This document shows positions 16,059 through 25,334 of a stretch of DNA of 64,000 nt, piece after piece; the first letter of the stretch is position 1; the number at the start of each line of letters is the position of its first letter. The notes under the pieces were generated by a model. That model was given only the letters and a program-made list of their open reading frames with translations, was not told where the DNA came from and ran no database searches. Position numbers and translations under genes: made by a program. The stretch lies in the NCBI GenBank assembly GCA_016873225.1, contig VGXS01000003.1, positions 62,001 to 126,000 on the forward strand, given 5' to 3'. The stretch is from Planctomycetota bacterium. Its GTDB lineage: Bacteria > Planctomycetota > Planctomycetia > Gemmatales > Gemmataceae.

Positions 16059-17303
16059 ATGATGTCGCACACCTTTTCCGAATCTCATTCCGCAATCCGT
16101 TCGCGGTTTCCTTCCCTTGGCCGAATCGGGCCTGAAGGCAAGGCTTGGGTTCATCTGGATGGTCCCGGTGGAACACAGGTTCCAGCATCGGTAGCAGCTG
16201 CGATTTCCGAATCCATCATCATGGCGAATGCCAATCGTGGCGCCGCCTTTCATTCCAGCGCGCTTGTCGACGAACTGATGGCCAGGGCGGGTTCATTGTG
16301 CGCCGATTTTTTCGGAATCGATGATCCCAGGCGCGTGATCTTCGGACCCAACATGACAACCTTGGCGTTCCATCTGGCGGATGCCATTGTCCCCGAGTTG
16401 TCGCCGGGTGACGAAATCGTCGTGAGCCGGTTGGATCATGATGCCCATGTTTCCCCATGGCTCCATGCCGCCCGCCGGTCTGGAGCCACCGTGAGGCACT
16501 TGGATTTTTGCCGACATTCATTCACGCTCCAGCCGGATATGCTGGCGCGAGTCATCGGTCCGCGCACCAGGTTGATCGGCTTCACGGCAGCCAGCAACGC
16601 CTTGGGATCACTCGTTCCCGTGAAGGAACTGATCAAGGTCGCAAGGACCACGAACGCTATTGTTTCCATCGACGGCACCCACTTTGCCCCGCATCTGCTG
16701 CCTGAGGTGGATTCTTGGGATGCTGACTTCTTTTTTTGCTCGGCCTACAAGTTTTTCGGACCCCATGTGGGCATCATGGCCGGGAAAATCAATTGGCTCG
16801 AGTCATTGAACCCGGCAAGGGTGAGACCGGCTGGGGAAAAGTTGCCCGTTCGCTGGATGACCGGAACTCAAAACCATGAGGGAATCGCCGGATTGGTTGC
16901 GGCTTTGGAATACTTGGCCGAACTGGGAGATGACCAAGGAGGTTTTCGCTCAAGGCTTCAAAGCGCCTACCAAAGAATCGCCGGGCATGAGGCCAACCTT
17001 ACCCGCATATTCTTTGAAAGGCTGCGTACCCAAAATTCCTGGAAATTGATTGGTCCGAATCAGTCCGACCCAACAACTCGGGTGGCCACATTTGCATTGA
17101 GCGGCCCGGTTCCGCCGCGCCAAGCCGCAGAAGCATTAGCTAAACGGGGGATTTGCTCGTATTCAGGAAATTTTTACGCGCTTCCCGTCACGGAAGCCTT
17201 GGGGATTGAATCTTCCGGAGGTCTCTTGCGTGTTGGGGCCGTTCACTACAACACGGCGGAGGAAATTCATCGTCTTTGGGATGCGCTCGATGCCATTTCT
17301 TAG
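16059..17303 (+). CDS. class V aminotransferase/cysteine desulfurase-like protein
   Basis: The 414-residue PLP-dependent fold-type I protein resembles the SufS/CsdA-like branch found as stand-alone 'cysteine desulfurase-like' proteins. The PLP lysine lies in FFFCSAYKFFGPHVGIM, preceded by IVSIDGTHFAPH, which holds the PLP-ring aspartate and the histidine. The N-terminus carries WVHLDGPGGTQVPASV, where true desulfurases have YLDNAATT. No cysteine in the expected active-site loop is evident, so true desulfurase activity is uncertain and it could act on another amino acid. GGGGAA lies eight bases before the ATG at 16059 (a second ATG follows directly). No Isc/Suf neighbours are present. Its stop overlaps the convergent 17300 gene by four bases. 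Confidence 0.85.
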   Translation: MMSHTFSESHSAIRSRFPSLGRIGPEGKAWVHLDGPGGTQVPASVAAAISESIIMANANRGAAFHSSALVDELMARAGSLCADFFGIDDPRRVIFGPNMTTLAFHLADAIVPELSPGDEIVVSRLDHDAHVSPWLHAARRSGATVRHLDFCRHSFTLQPDMLARVIGPRTRLIGFTAASNALGSLVPVKELIKVARTTNAIVSIDGTHFAPHLLPEVDSWDADFFFCSAYKFFGPHVGIMAGKINWLESLNPARVRPAGEKLPVRWMTGTQNHEGIAGLVAALEYLAELGDDQGGFRSRLQSAYQRIAGHEANLTRIFFERLRTQNSWKLIGPNQSDPTTRVATFALSGPVPPRQAAEALAKRGICSYSGNFYALPVTEALGIESSGGLLRVGAVHYNTAEEIHRLWDALDAIS

Positions 17304-18895
17304 TACTTGCGAATGAGGAATGGCCTTCCCTCAAGAACCTTTCTGCTCACTTCCCGACCTTGGGGATCGAGTTCAATCATCGCCTTCTTTTCGAAGCTGC
17401 TGACGATCGTGTTCCCATTGGATAGCCGATGGGCTGAGACAGGGGTGGGTGCCATCGCCTGCCAATGAATGTTTCCCGCTGAATCTATTTCGGCCACCCG
17501 GCCCGCGCCTCCAAGGGCCACCAGCCAGCGATCGCCTCTCAGGTGTTCCAACCCGCACCAGTAACCCGCGCCATGTCCGATTTCCTTGATGAGAGCCGTC
17601 GATTCCACCTTCCAATCGTGATTGAGGATGATGAGATGCCCATCACCGGTGACAGCGGCGAGCTTCCCATCACTCGATTTTCGCACCGCTCGGAACCCGG
17701 AAGCGTGGGTCAGGGTATGCAGGGCCCTTCCCTCCCTGTCGATTTCCAACAACTCCCTGAAAGTGGCGACAGCGATCGTTCCATGACGGGTTGTCACGGC
17801 TGAAACCGGTGACCCGGGCATCGTTTGCTGCCAGATAATTTCTCCACGCCTGTTCCTTTCAGTGACTTTTCCGGCATTGCGCTCCGCAATCAGCAACCTG
17901 CCTCCGGAAAGAATCTCGACATCATTGGGGCCCAATAGGCCTGTGGTTTCGGAAACAATGTCACCACCAGGCCCATAGCGAGTCACCTTGCCGCCAGTTT
18001 CACCATCAAAGAGCACCACAACCGTAAATCCTCGGTCCTGGCTGCCAGAGGCCGCGCGGTTCCAATCTAGCCCTGGCATTCCGGCGCCAAGCCAGCCTTT
18101 CCAGCCATGAGCCAAGCTTCCGGTGTCCCTTCCCGAGAGTGACATCAGGATTTCCGCGGCTTCCTCACCGGTTGAATCAATCGCCGAGGCCGCCAATTCC
18201 GCCAGACATGGCAGCGCCACAGCTTGCTTGAGTTCAATCAAAGGCCTGGCGGCGCACAATCGAACCTCCCGATCGGGATCTTGGAGGAAAGCCACAAGCC
18301 CATGGACCTTGCCAGGGTTCCTTGACCAAGCTGAAACCACGATGAGCCTGTCGGAAGCCCGGTTTGATCGCGCAAGGCCCGACAGTTCCATGAATGGCAA
18401 GGCCGGTTCCAAGGCCAAGGCTGATTCGACAAGTTCCTGCCGTTCCTCGGGAGATTCGGCCTGAGCCGCCAACTCCCTCACATGGTGCCACGATTCCCGG
18501 GCATGCAATTTTTTAAGTTCGGTGATGGCATCCCAAACATTCCGGCGTTCCATCGCCGGATCGATCTGGTCAAGGCACAACCTGGCGCGCTTTCGAACTT
18601 CGGCATCCGGATGATTCGACGAAATCCTGAGGGCATGGAGAGCCGATCGACCCTTTCCAACCAAAAATTCCTCGGCTTGCTCCCTTTCCGCGAACATTTC
18701 AGAGGAAAGCCGGGCAATCGCTTTATGGATGGCGTCGATATCAGCCTGCCTTACGATTCTCGCGGAAAGCAAATGATTCAGCCTGGCGATCCTGTTTGGT
18801 TCGTCAGATGGGAACGGCACATCGGCGAATAGACCGAACGCGCAAAGCAGGCAGCCGATAACGCAAGGCACGGCATCGAATCCCCGGGGGGACAC
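17300..18895 (-). CDS. exported HEAT-repeat and beta-propeller protein
   Basis: The 531-residue protein begins with a hydrophobic signal (CVIGCLLCAFGLFADVP), followed by an alpha-helical HEAT-like half (residues about 30-260; for example DPDREVRLCAARPLIELK). From about residue 270 onward it is a beta-propeller rich in short repeats such as LLGPNDVEILSGGRLLIAER and SAHRLSNGNTIVSSFE. These blades resemble PQQ-like or arylsulfotransferase-type propellers. The combination of HEAT and propeller halves is common in planctomycete exported proteins of unknown role. The start is a GTG at 18895, with a second GTG at 18871 that could also serve. No catalytic residue is recognisable. Confidence 0.72.
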   Translation of the reverse strand: MSPRGFDAVPCVIGCLLCAFGLFADVPFPSDEPNRIARLNHLLSARIVRQADIDAIHKAIARLSSEMFAEREQAEEFLVGKGRSALHALRISSNHPDAEVRKRARLCLDQIDPAMERRNVWDAITELKKLHARESWHHVRELAAQAESPEERQELVESALALEPALPFMELSGLARSNRASDRLIVVSAWSRNPGKVHGLVAFLQDPDREVRLCAARPLIELKQAVALPCLAELAASAIDSTGEEAAEILMSLSGRDTGSLAHGWKGWLGAGMPGLDWNRAASGSQDRGFTVVVLFDGETGGKVTRYGPGGDIVSETTGLLGPNDVEILSGGRLLIAERNAGKVTERNRRGEIIWQQTMPGSPVSAVTTRHGTIAVATFRELLEIDREGRALHTLTHASGFRAVRKSSDGKLAAVTGDGHLIILNHDWKVESTALIKEIGHGAGYWCGLEHLRGDRWLVALGGAGRVAEIDSAGNIHWQAMAPTPVSAHRLSNGNTIVSSFEKKAMIELDPQGREVSRKVLEGRPFLIRKY

Positions 18896-18992
18896 GACTT
18901 TTCATCCATGAACAGTCCCGCGCCTTCGGCCGTGAAGGCATTCAACTATTTCCGGTGAATGGGTGACGAAAAACATAAAGACTTAACAAAAA

Positions 18993-19020
18993 GAAACGGC
19001 GGGCCATCGCCCGCCGTTTC
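18993..19020 (-). terminator. rho-independent terminator of the sigma factor gene
   Basis: A perfect 12-bp stem (18993-19004 with 19009-19020) with a CATC loop is followed on the minus strand by TTTTTG. It lies 23 bases beyond the stop codon of the sigma factor gene, in the right orientation to end that transcript. Confidence 0.92.
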
Positions 19021-19043
19021 CATCGTCAGAAGCGTCACGGTTT

Positions 19044-20054
19044 CTAGCCAAGCAGAAGGCTTGGTTCCCATCCCACCCGTTCCGCGGAGGAACGAAGTTT
19101 TTCCAAAGCCCGGTTTTGGATCTGCCTGACGCGCTCCTTGCTGATCCGAAGGAGGTGGCCAATTTGCCTGAGGCTATGTGTTCCATTGCCAGTGAGGCCG
19201 AAACGGAGGTCCAAAACCTTCTTCTCGCGGGGACGCAGGTTGTCCATGAGAAAGTTCAGGGCTTCCTGCCTTTCCGAATTTTGCCGCAAGGTGGTGCTTT
19301 CGTTGTCGGGCATGGCCTCGGTCAGCTTGAAATCGGAATCATCATCGAGAACGGCGTTGAGGGAAACCGGGGTCCTTGTGGCGGTTTGAAGATGGGTGAG
19401 ATGCTCAAGGCTGGATCCAGTTCTTGAAGCGAGCTCTTGGGCGGTGGGAAGGTGCTTGCCTCCATGCGCGAGCGCTTCCGATTCCTGCTGGAGCAAACCC
19501 AGTTCTTGCAGGTGATGCGGAGAAAGGCTGACGAGATGGCTTTGCCTCGCCACCGCAATCTGCAAAGTCTGCCTGATCCACCAAGTTGCGTAGGTGGCCA
19601 AACGGGTTCCATGGCTGACATCAAACCGGTCGATCGCCTGCATGAGGCCACAGACAGCTTCTTGGAGGAGGTCGGCGTAGCTGAGAGCGTGATGGCGAAA
19701 ACGCTTGGCCACATGCGCGGCAAGCCTGATGTTGGCTGACGCCAGGCGGTGCTTGAGGTGGACATACTGGTCGTGAAGTCGCTTGACCGCGGGGGAACCC
19801 AGTCGGGCGTCCTCGGCGCAGTTGTCCCGAATGAACTGGGCCATGGGCCAAGGTTCCATCGGAGGCCGGGTGGCGCGAAGCCTGGGGAAGCTCTTGAGCA
19901 GCGAGCGGATGAGCGACTTCTTGATTTCCCAAAATTCAGATAGGAGACTGCGTTCTTCTTCGGGGGTCAGGAGGTCGGAGGAATAAACCGTGACGGGAGG
20001 AGCAATGGGGCCTTCCTGGTCCTCGACCACCCTCTTCGCACGCTTTGTTTTCAT
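19044..20054 (-). CDS. RNA polymerase sigma-70 family factor
   Basis: The 336-residue factor has region 2 (about residues 104-175; LASANIRLAAHVAKRFRHHA, DLLQEAVCGLMQAIDRFD, ATYATWWIRQTL), region 3 (about 176-250) and region 4 (about 262-325; LRPREKKVLDLRFGL and the helix-turn-helix SLRQIGHLLRISKERVRQIQ). The first 100 residues are unlike region 1.1. Regions 2, 3 and 4 together place it in sigma group 1-2 (RpoD/RpoS-like), probably a non-essential group 2 factor because the N-terminal region is short. The ATG at 20054 is chosen because AAAGG lies just upstream; the frame stays open to 20444 but that part has no family resemblance. It is followed by a clear terminator. Confidence 0.92.
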   Translation of the reverse strand: MKTKRAKRVVEDQEGPIAPPVTVYSSDLLTPEEERSLLSEFWEIKKSLIRSLLKSFPRLRATRPPMEPWPMAQFIRDNCAEDARLGSPAVKRLHDQYVHLKHRLASANIRLAAHVAKRFRHHALSYADLLQEAVCGLMQAIDRFDVSHGTRLATYATWWIRQTLQIAVARQSHLVSLSPHHLQELGLLQQESEALAHGGKHLPTAQELASRTGSSLEHLTHLQTATRTPVSLNAVLDDDSDFKLTEAMPDNESTTLRQNSERQEALNFLMDNLRPREKKVLDLRFGLTGNGTHSLRQIGHLLRISKERVRQIQNRALEKLRSSAERVGWEPSLLLG

Positions 20055-20449
20055 GGAGCCTTTCCCTGATTCCGGCATGAAGTGGAACCATTGCGAAAGA
20101 TTGTCGCAACGGATCCGGACAGGTTCCAATCCATCCGAAATGATCGCAACGCCAGGCGAGCGGACATTCGGGACAGTTCGGGCCGGCACCTTTCGGCCGG
20201 CAGGTTCGACGCCCTGGGGCGGCGGACCTGCGGACCGTCGGCGTAACAAAATCCAAGATGGATCCGGTATCACACCGGCTTGGAGCTTCGTCACCAGACT
20301 GCCGCATTCTAAAGGCGACCGGGCCGTTTCGCAAGTTTCTTTCCGGTTTTCCGGAACCTTTTCCATGCGGAAAATCATGCCGCTTATTTCCTTGATTTCC
20401 CTCGCCGCGGGCCGAATACTGAAAGATTCATCACCCGGGGCCACGGCCC
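20055..20449. other. 395-base region without a gene between sigma factor and GGDEF genes
   Basis: This divergent intergenic region probably contains the promoters of both flanking genes. A short inverted repeat GGCCG/CGGCC (20181-20198) is visible. The sigma-factor frame remains open through it, but the translated text is not protein-like. I see no RNA gene or riboswitch. Confidence 0.5.
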
Positions 20450-21421
20450 GTGAACGAATCGCGCCAACCCATCATCGCCGCGACCCTCTTCCCTGACATC
20501 TTTGCCCTTCCGTTGGCGGATTTCATCAAATTACCCATTCAATTTGTATCAATTGATGATTGCGGCAGGCGCGACTGGCGCGCGCTGATCGTCGGTCCCG
20601 ACGCCACCCGGGCCGATTACGGCCGGATCATCCGCGCCTGGTATAGCGAGGGTGACAATCGGCCCTTGCTCGCCTGTCCGGTCGACGGGGACATCGCGTC
20701 ATGGCTCGAAGGGCCGGAAATGGACCGCATCGTTTGGAACACCCTTTCCGTCCCTCCAGGCCCTCGCGACCGCCGCATCGTGCTGAGGGCGCTGGAATCA
20801 GCCAACAGCGAGATAGGACGGTTGCGGGATTCGCTAGCCGCGCTGGAAGTCAGGAATCGTGGACTGGTCGACCTCGCGAGACAATTGCGCCGGGACGCCA
20901 CCACATGCCCGCTCACGGGCGTCTTCAACCGCAGGGCCATCGAGGGCCTTCTTGACGGGGAGGTTTCCAGAAGGTCCGGATTGGCCCTTGCCGTTGGCCT
21001 TGTTGACATCGACCGCTTCAGGGAAGCCAACAAGCGCCACCTTCACACCGGAGGGGATATCGTCATCCGGGGTGTCGCCGAAGTCATTTCAACGATCATC
21101 CGGGAATCTGATGCCATTGGCAGGATCGGCGGAGATGAGTTCCTCATCATCGCCCGGGGAACGGGAATGGAAGGGGCCACGGCCCTGGCCACGAGGATCA
21201 GGCAGAGTGTCACGGCAGCGCGATTCGATTGCCCGAACGGTCCGGCTTCCGCATCGGTGAGCATCGGATTTGCCGTCGCCGAGGGCCTTCAAGCGGTGTC
21301 GGCGCAATCCATGAGGGACTTGGCAGCCAAGGCCCTGCTGGACGCCAAGGAAGCTGGCAGGGATCGGGCCGTCATCAGGTTCGCCCTTTCACCCCAGCCT
21401 GAAGGCCCAGCGCCTGCCTGA
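20450..21421 (+). CDS. diguanylate cyclase (GGDEF domain)
   Basis: The 323-residue protein has an N-terminal region without a recognised domain (about 1-115), a coiled-coil-like stretch (about 116-145) and a C-terminal GGDEF domain. The active-site loop is intact: RIGGDEFLIIA with GGDEF at 227-231, and the inhibitory I-site RxxD (R218, D221) lies five residues upstream. The early motif TTCPLTGVFNRRAIE is also intact. The enzyme should make cyclic di-GMP and be feedback-inhibited. No membrane segment is obvious, so it is probably cytoplasmic and controlled by its N-terminal half, which may be a degenerate receiver. The start is GTG at 20450. It ends 47 bases into the convergent hpnG gene (46-base overlap of the two 3' ends). 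Confidence 0.92.
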   Translation: MNESRQPIIAATLFPDIFALPLADFIKLPIQFVSIDDCGRRDWRALIVGPDATRADYGRIIRAWYSEGDNRPLLACPVDGDIASWLEGPEMDRIVWNTLSVPPGPRDRRIVLRALESANSEIGRLRDSLAALEVRNRGLVDLARQLRRDATTCPLTGVFNRRAIEGLLDGEVSRRSGLALAVGLVDIDRFREANKRHLHTGGDIVIRGVAEVISTIIRESDAIGRIGGDEFLIIARGTGMEGATALATRIRQSVTAARFDCPNGPASASVSIGFAVAEGLQAVSAQSMRDLAAKALLDAKEAGRDRAVIRFALSPQPEGPAPA

Positions 21422-22028
21422 GCGACTTTCCGGCAACGGCGCGGGAACGCGCCAACGCTGGAATCGAAAGGATCGAACCAGGATTGAACAGAAGGGAAAG
21501 AAACATTCCCGCGTAGTTCATGCCGCCATCTTGCCGGCACCACCTGCCGATACCCTGTGGAAGCGATTCGTCCGGCCCATCCAGCACGACGCGGATCATC
21601 GCCCATTCCCAACCTTGGGTTGCGCACCAAGTCGCCACATGGGCCGATTCCATGTCAACCAATTGGCAGCCCGACCTACGCGCCAATTCAGCCTTGGCCA
21701 CCGGTGATTCCGCGACATGATCGACACAAGCGATATCCGCCTCGGCAAGATCGGCCCCGACTCCGAAGCAACCGACAGCAGGCTGGCGGAATACCGGTTC
21801 GCCAAGATGATTCCTGACCGAACGGACGCGGAAGACGGTTCCGCTGCTGGCGGAGCTGGTCAAACCACCCGCCAAACCCAAGACGAGAATCCGGCGATAC
21901 CGCGAGGATGCCAATGGACGCAGGCCTTCAACGCATGAAGCACCGGGACCAATGACACGGGGATTCCACTCGCAAACAATCGAGGCTTCCGCGGAAAGCG
22001 GGCAAACAACCTCGCAAGAGGCGGGCAA
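21375..22028 (-). CDS. hpnG: hopanoid-associated phosphorylase HpnG (nucleoside phosphorylase family)
   Basis: This roughly 217-residue protein belongs to the purine nucleoside phosphorylase-like superfamily: an early strand CEVVCPLSAEASIVCEW, a central ILVLGLAGGLTSS and a late GCQLVDMESAHVATWC that supplies the ribose-binding Met-Glu pair. HpnG removes adenine from adenosylhopane to give phosphoribosyl/ribosylhopane in extended C35 hopanoid synthesis. The start is uncertain; a TTG at 22028, a few bases after the hpnH stop (22034), best fits the family, while an open frame upstream runs into hpnH. Its place directly behind shc and hpnH makes the call secure despite the modest similarity. Confidence 0.82.
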   Translation of the reverse strand: MPASCEVVCPLSAEASIVCEWNPRVIGPGASCVEGLRPLASSRYRRILVLGLAGGLTSSASSGTVFRVRSVRNHLGEPVFRQPAVGCFGVGADLAEADIACVDHVAESPVAKAELARRSGCQLVDMESAHVATWCATQGWEWAMIRVVLDGPDESLPQGIGRWCRQDGGMNYAGMFLSLLFNPGSILSIPALARSRAVAGKSLRQALGLQAGVKGRT

Positions 22029-22033
22029 CGCTC

Positions 22034-23053
22034 TCAGGCCACCTGCCAGGCGAGCATCTTGAGGCTGTCTCCCAATTTCCCATTTACCCCGAGCGCCGCC
22101 GAAGGCTCGAAACCGCAGTGAACAAGGCAATGCTCGCAACGAGGATCCTTGCCCTTCCCGTAACGGTTCCAGTCGGTGTTGTTCATGAGGCCATCGAAGG
22201 TCTCGTGGTGCTCATCGGTGATGAGGTAGCACGGGCCCTTCCAGCCCTTCACATTTCGCGTGGGATTTCCCCAGGCGGTGCAAGTGAGTTCGCGCTTGCC
22301 GGAAAGGAATTCAAGATAGATGGGGGAGGACATCATCTTGTGCTTGGCGAAGAGGGATTGGGCCTCCTTGAACTTGGCGCGTACATCGTCGCGCGTCATG
22401 AAAATCTCGGCGGCGCCCGTTGGATTCGTGGCGTGGACCGCCTGGTAACCGTAGGCGGGCGAAACCATGAAACCGTCAACGCCGATGCCCGCGAGGAAGG
22501 TGAACAGTTGGTCGATCTCGCCGATGTCGGTCTCGCGGTAGATGGTCGTGTTGGTGCACACCATGAACCCGCGTTCCTTGGCGAGCCGGATCCCCTCGAC
22601 GGCGGCCTGGAAGACACCCTCGCGCTCGACCATGAGGTCGTGGGTTTTCTCGAGGCCGTCGAGGTGGACATTGAAGAAGAAACGGCTGGTGGGTGAAAAC
22701 TCATCCATCTTCTTTTTCATGAAGACGCCGTTGGTGCACAGGTAGATGTGCTTCTTGCGCCGAAGGATGCCGCGCACCAAGTCGCCAATTTCGGGATAGA
22801 TCAGCGGTTCCCCACCGCAGATGCTGACGATCGGGGCGCCCGCCTCGTCGACGCTGGCGAGGCATTCCTGCAGCGATAGCTTGTCGCGGATGGTGGCCGA
22901 GTATTCCCGGATGCGCCCGCAACCCGTGCAGGTCAGGTTGCAGGTGTGTAGGGGTTCCAGCATCAACACAAGCGGGAAACGCTTCTGCCCGGTCAGTTTC
23001 TTCCCGGCGATATAGCCGGCCATCTTGGTCGTCAGGGAAAGCGGAAAGCGCAT
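22034..23053 (-). CDS. hpnH: hopanoid biosynthesis radical SAM protein HpnH
   Basis: The 339-residue radical SAM enzyme joins 5'-deoxyadenosyl to diploptene to form adenosylhopane. The iron-sulfur motif CxxxCxxC is at C38, C42 and C45 (CNLTCTGCG), and the SAM-binding segment IVSICGGEPLIYPEIGDL is present. The text MKKKMDEFSPTSRFFFNVHL and the C-terminal HCGFEPSAALGVNGKLGD are typical of the HpnH family. The gene follows squalene-hopene cyclase after 41 bases and precedes hpnG, the order seen in many hopanoid gene sets. Confidence 0.96.
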   Translation of the reverse strand: MRFPLSLTTKMAGYIAGKKLTGQKRFPLVLMLEPLHTCNLTCTGCGRIREYSATIRDKLSLQECLASVDEAGAPIVSICGGEPLIYPEIGDLVRGILRRKKHIYLCTNGVFMKKKMDEFSPTSRFFFNVHLDGLEKTHDLMVEREGVFQAAVEGIRLAKERGFMVCTNTTIYRETDIGEIDQLFTFLAGIGVDGFMVSPAYGYQAVHATNPTGAAEIFMTRDDVRAKFKEAQSLFAKHKMMSSPIYLEFLSGKRELTCTAWGNPTRNVKGWKGPCYLITDEHHETFDGLMNNTDWNRYGKGKDPRCEHCLVHCGFEPSAALGVNGKLGDSLKMLAWQVA

Positions 23054-23094
23054 GTCAAGACTCCGAAAAAGTGGATCGTTTCCAACTGACCGTC

Positions 23095-25062
23095 TCAGGC
23101 CACCCCGAGGCGAAGGGAGCGGGCCAGCGCCATCAAGGGAAAATAAAGCCTATAATAGTGATATTTCAGATAAAAGACTTTGGGAAAACCGGTCCCGGTG
23201 AACGGTTCCTCCTCCCATCCGCCGGAGGGAAGTTGCCTTGCCGTGAGCCACTCAAGTCCGCGCCGGACGGCGGGACCACGCTCCCCCGCGGCCATGAGGC
23301 CCATCACCGCCCATGCCGTCTGGGAAGCCGTCGGTTCGCCCTGGCCGGCGAGCGATGGATCATCGTAGCTCGCGCACGATTCGCCCCATCCGCCGCAAGG
23401 CTGCTGGACCGACTTGAGCCATGTCGCCGCCCTGGCCACCATGGGATCCCCGGGGCCGATCCCCGCCTTCTCCAGGCCGACGAGCACCTGCCAGGTCCCG
23501 TAGATGTAATTGACGCCCCACCTGCCGATCCAGGCACCCGTGGGTTCCTGTGTCCTTCGGAGAAACGCCAAGGCCTTGTCGCAGACGGGGTCGCCCTCCC
23601 TCAACCCGAACTCGGCCAAAGCCTCCAAAACCCGCGCCGTGATGTCGGGACAACTCGGGTCGAGCATGGCGTTGTGGTCGGCGAACGGAACCTTGGTGAG
23701 GAATTCGCGGGTGATGTCCCGGTCGAAGGCGGCCCAGCCCCCGTCGGAGTTCTGCATGGCGACAAGCCACCTCACGGCGCGCCTGATCCGGTCGGGCTGC
23801 CCCTCGCACGAGGCGGAACCGGTCCGCGCGAGGGCCATCAGGACCATGGCGGTGTCGTCCGTGTCAGGATAAAAGGAGTTCCTGTATTCGAAATACCACC
23901 CGCCCGGCTCGACGCCCGGAATCCTGTCGGCCCAATCCCCCTTGCGGAGAACCTCCCTGCCCGCAAGCCACTCGTTGGCGGAGGCCACCGCCATGCCCTC
24001 GGTTGTGTGGCCGCACTCGGCAAGCGCGTTGAGCGATAGTGCCGTGTCCCAAATGGGAGAGAGGCAGGGCTGGAGCCAAACCCGGTGCCTGTCCCGCAAC
24101 TTGAGGTCGTCGATCTGCCTCATGGCCCAGCGCATCTCATCGGAGTCCTCGGCGACTCCCATGCACTTCAAGGCGATCACGGTGTAGATCATCGGCGGGA
24201 AAATCGCGCCCAAGCCATCGCTGTCGACAAACCTGCTCCGCATCCATTCAAGCGATGCCGCCAGGGAGGCCCGCCGAACAGGTCCCATGAAAGGCTCAAT
24301 CTTCTTGGCCAACCAATCCACCGCCAGGAAGCAATTGGTCCAACTCACCAGGTTGCGGGTCGGCGCCGCAGGCCATGCCGGGGCGAAGGGATCGTCAAGA
24401 AACAGTTCCCGGATTCCGCGCGATTCGGGCAGCTTTCGCACCGGCTTGCAAGCCGACACGATGCTGAGCGGAACGACGATGGTCCTCGTCCAACTTGACA
24501 TCTCCCCCAGATGCACGGGAAACCAGCGGGGCAAGAGGGCGAGTTCCGGGGGAACACTCGGACATCCCGAATAGGGGAATTGCCCCAACAGGGCCAGGTA
24601 AAACCGGGTGAAGCTGTTGCTTTTCCTCGCGCCTCCCAATGAAAGCAAGACATCCCGGGCCTTGGCCATGAGTTGGCCTTGGGGATCCCTGCCGATCAGT
24701 TTCAGGGCGAAGTAGGCCTTCACTGTGGCACTGACATCGGGCGGACCGCCGGGATAAATCGCCCAGCCGCCGGTGGGCAACGCCTGGTCTTCCATCGAGC
24801 GGGCGGCCCTTTGGCAATCCTCCTCGCCCTCCCTGCCGAGAAACGCCATCAACAAAATATATTCCGACTCTAATATAGAGTCACCTTCCAGCTCGGCGCA
24901 CCAGTGGCCGTCGGGCCGTTGCAGGTCGAGAAGATGGGCTTCGGCGCGGGCGGCGGCGAGACGAATCCTTCCCGCCAAACCTTCCGTCAGCACGCCACAT
25001 GCGGTTCGGGCTGGAGATTGACGAAGTTGTTCGGAGGCAACCGTCACAAGATCCCCTTCCAT
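23095..25062 (-). CDS. shc: squalene-hopene cyclase
   Basis: The 655-residue monotopic membrane enzyme cyclises squalene to hopene and hopanol. The catalytic DXDD motif is DTDD at residues 400-403 in FYPDTDDTAMVLMAL. QW repeats are visible in LQRPDGHWCAELEG, MQNSDGGWAAFDRD, TQEPTGAWIGRWGVNYIYGT, VQQPCGGWGESCASY and RQLPSGGWEEEPF. Length is typical (about 630-660). The C-terminus FYLKYHYYRLYFPLMALA is the conserved family end. It is the first gene of the hopanoid operon shc-hpnH-hpnG. Confidence 0.96.
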   Translation of the reverse strand: MEGDLVTVASEQLRQSPARTACGVLTEGLAGRIRLAAARAEAHLLDLQRPDGHWCAELEGDSILESEYILLMAFLGREGEEDCQRAARSMEDQALPTGGWAIYPGGPPDVSATVKAYFALKLIGRDPQGQLMAKARDVLLSLGGARKSNSFTRFYLALLGQFPYSGCPSVPPELALLPRWFPVHLGEMSSWTRTIVVPLSIVSACKPVRKLPESRGIRELFLDDPFAPAWPAAPTRNLVSWTNCFLAVDWLAKKIEPFMGPVRRASLAASLEWMRSRFVDSDGLGAIFPPMIYTVIALKCMGVAEDSDEMRWAMRQIDDLKLRDRHRVWLQPCLSPIWDTALSLNALAECGHTTEGMAVASANEWLAGREVLRKGDWADRIPGVEPGGWYFEYRNSFYPDTDDTAMVLMALARTGSASCEGQPDRIRRAVRWLVAMQNSDGGWAAFDRDITREFLTKVPFADHNAMLDPSCPDITARVLEALAEFGLREGDPVCDKALAFLRRTQEPTGAWIGRWGVNYIYGTWQVLVGLEKAGIGPGDPMVARAATWLKSVQQPCGGWGESCASYDDPSLAGQGEPTASQTAWAVMGLMAAGERGPAVRRGLEWLTARQLPSGGWEEEPFTGTGFPKVFYLKYHYYRLYFPLMALARSLRLGVA

Positions 25063-25334
25063 GGCGCCGCGAGAAACCGGACCCTTCCTGAGTCGTATGC
25101 CAGTAGGCTATGGGATTTCCGCCCGTGACAACAAGGTCTTCTAGCAGTCTGATCCGAAGGCACAAAAAATGGGGAGGTCTGGGCAAAGAATGCGGCCACC
25201 CGCGGCCTGCGTACCCACCTCATGTCGGCCCTGCAGGCTTCAGAAGACATCCGGTCGGCCAATCGATTCTCGGCCTGGCAAATTCAAGATTCTTGCCAGA
25301 CGACTTTTTTCCGATGCAAAACCGGTGCAACGGT

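Noticed and set aside
20055-20444. Upstream extension of the sigma factor frame by 130 codons
   Set aside because: No family resemblance in the extension, and a good ribosome site precedes the ATG at 20054.
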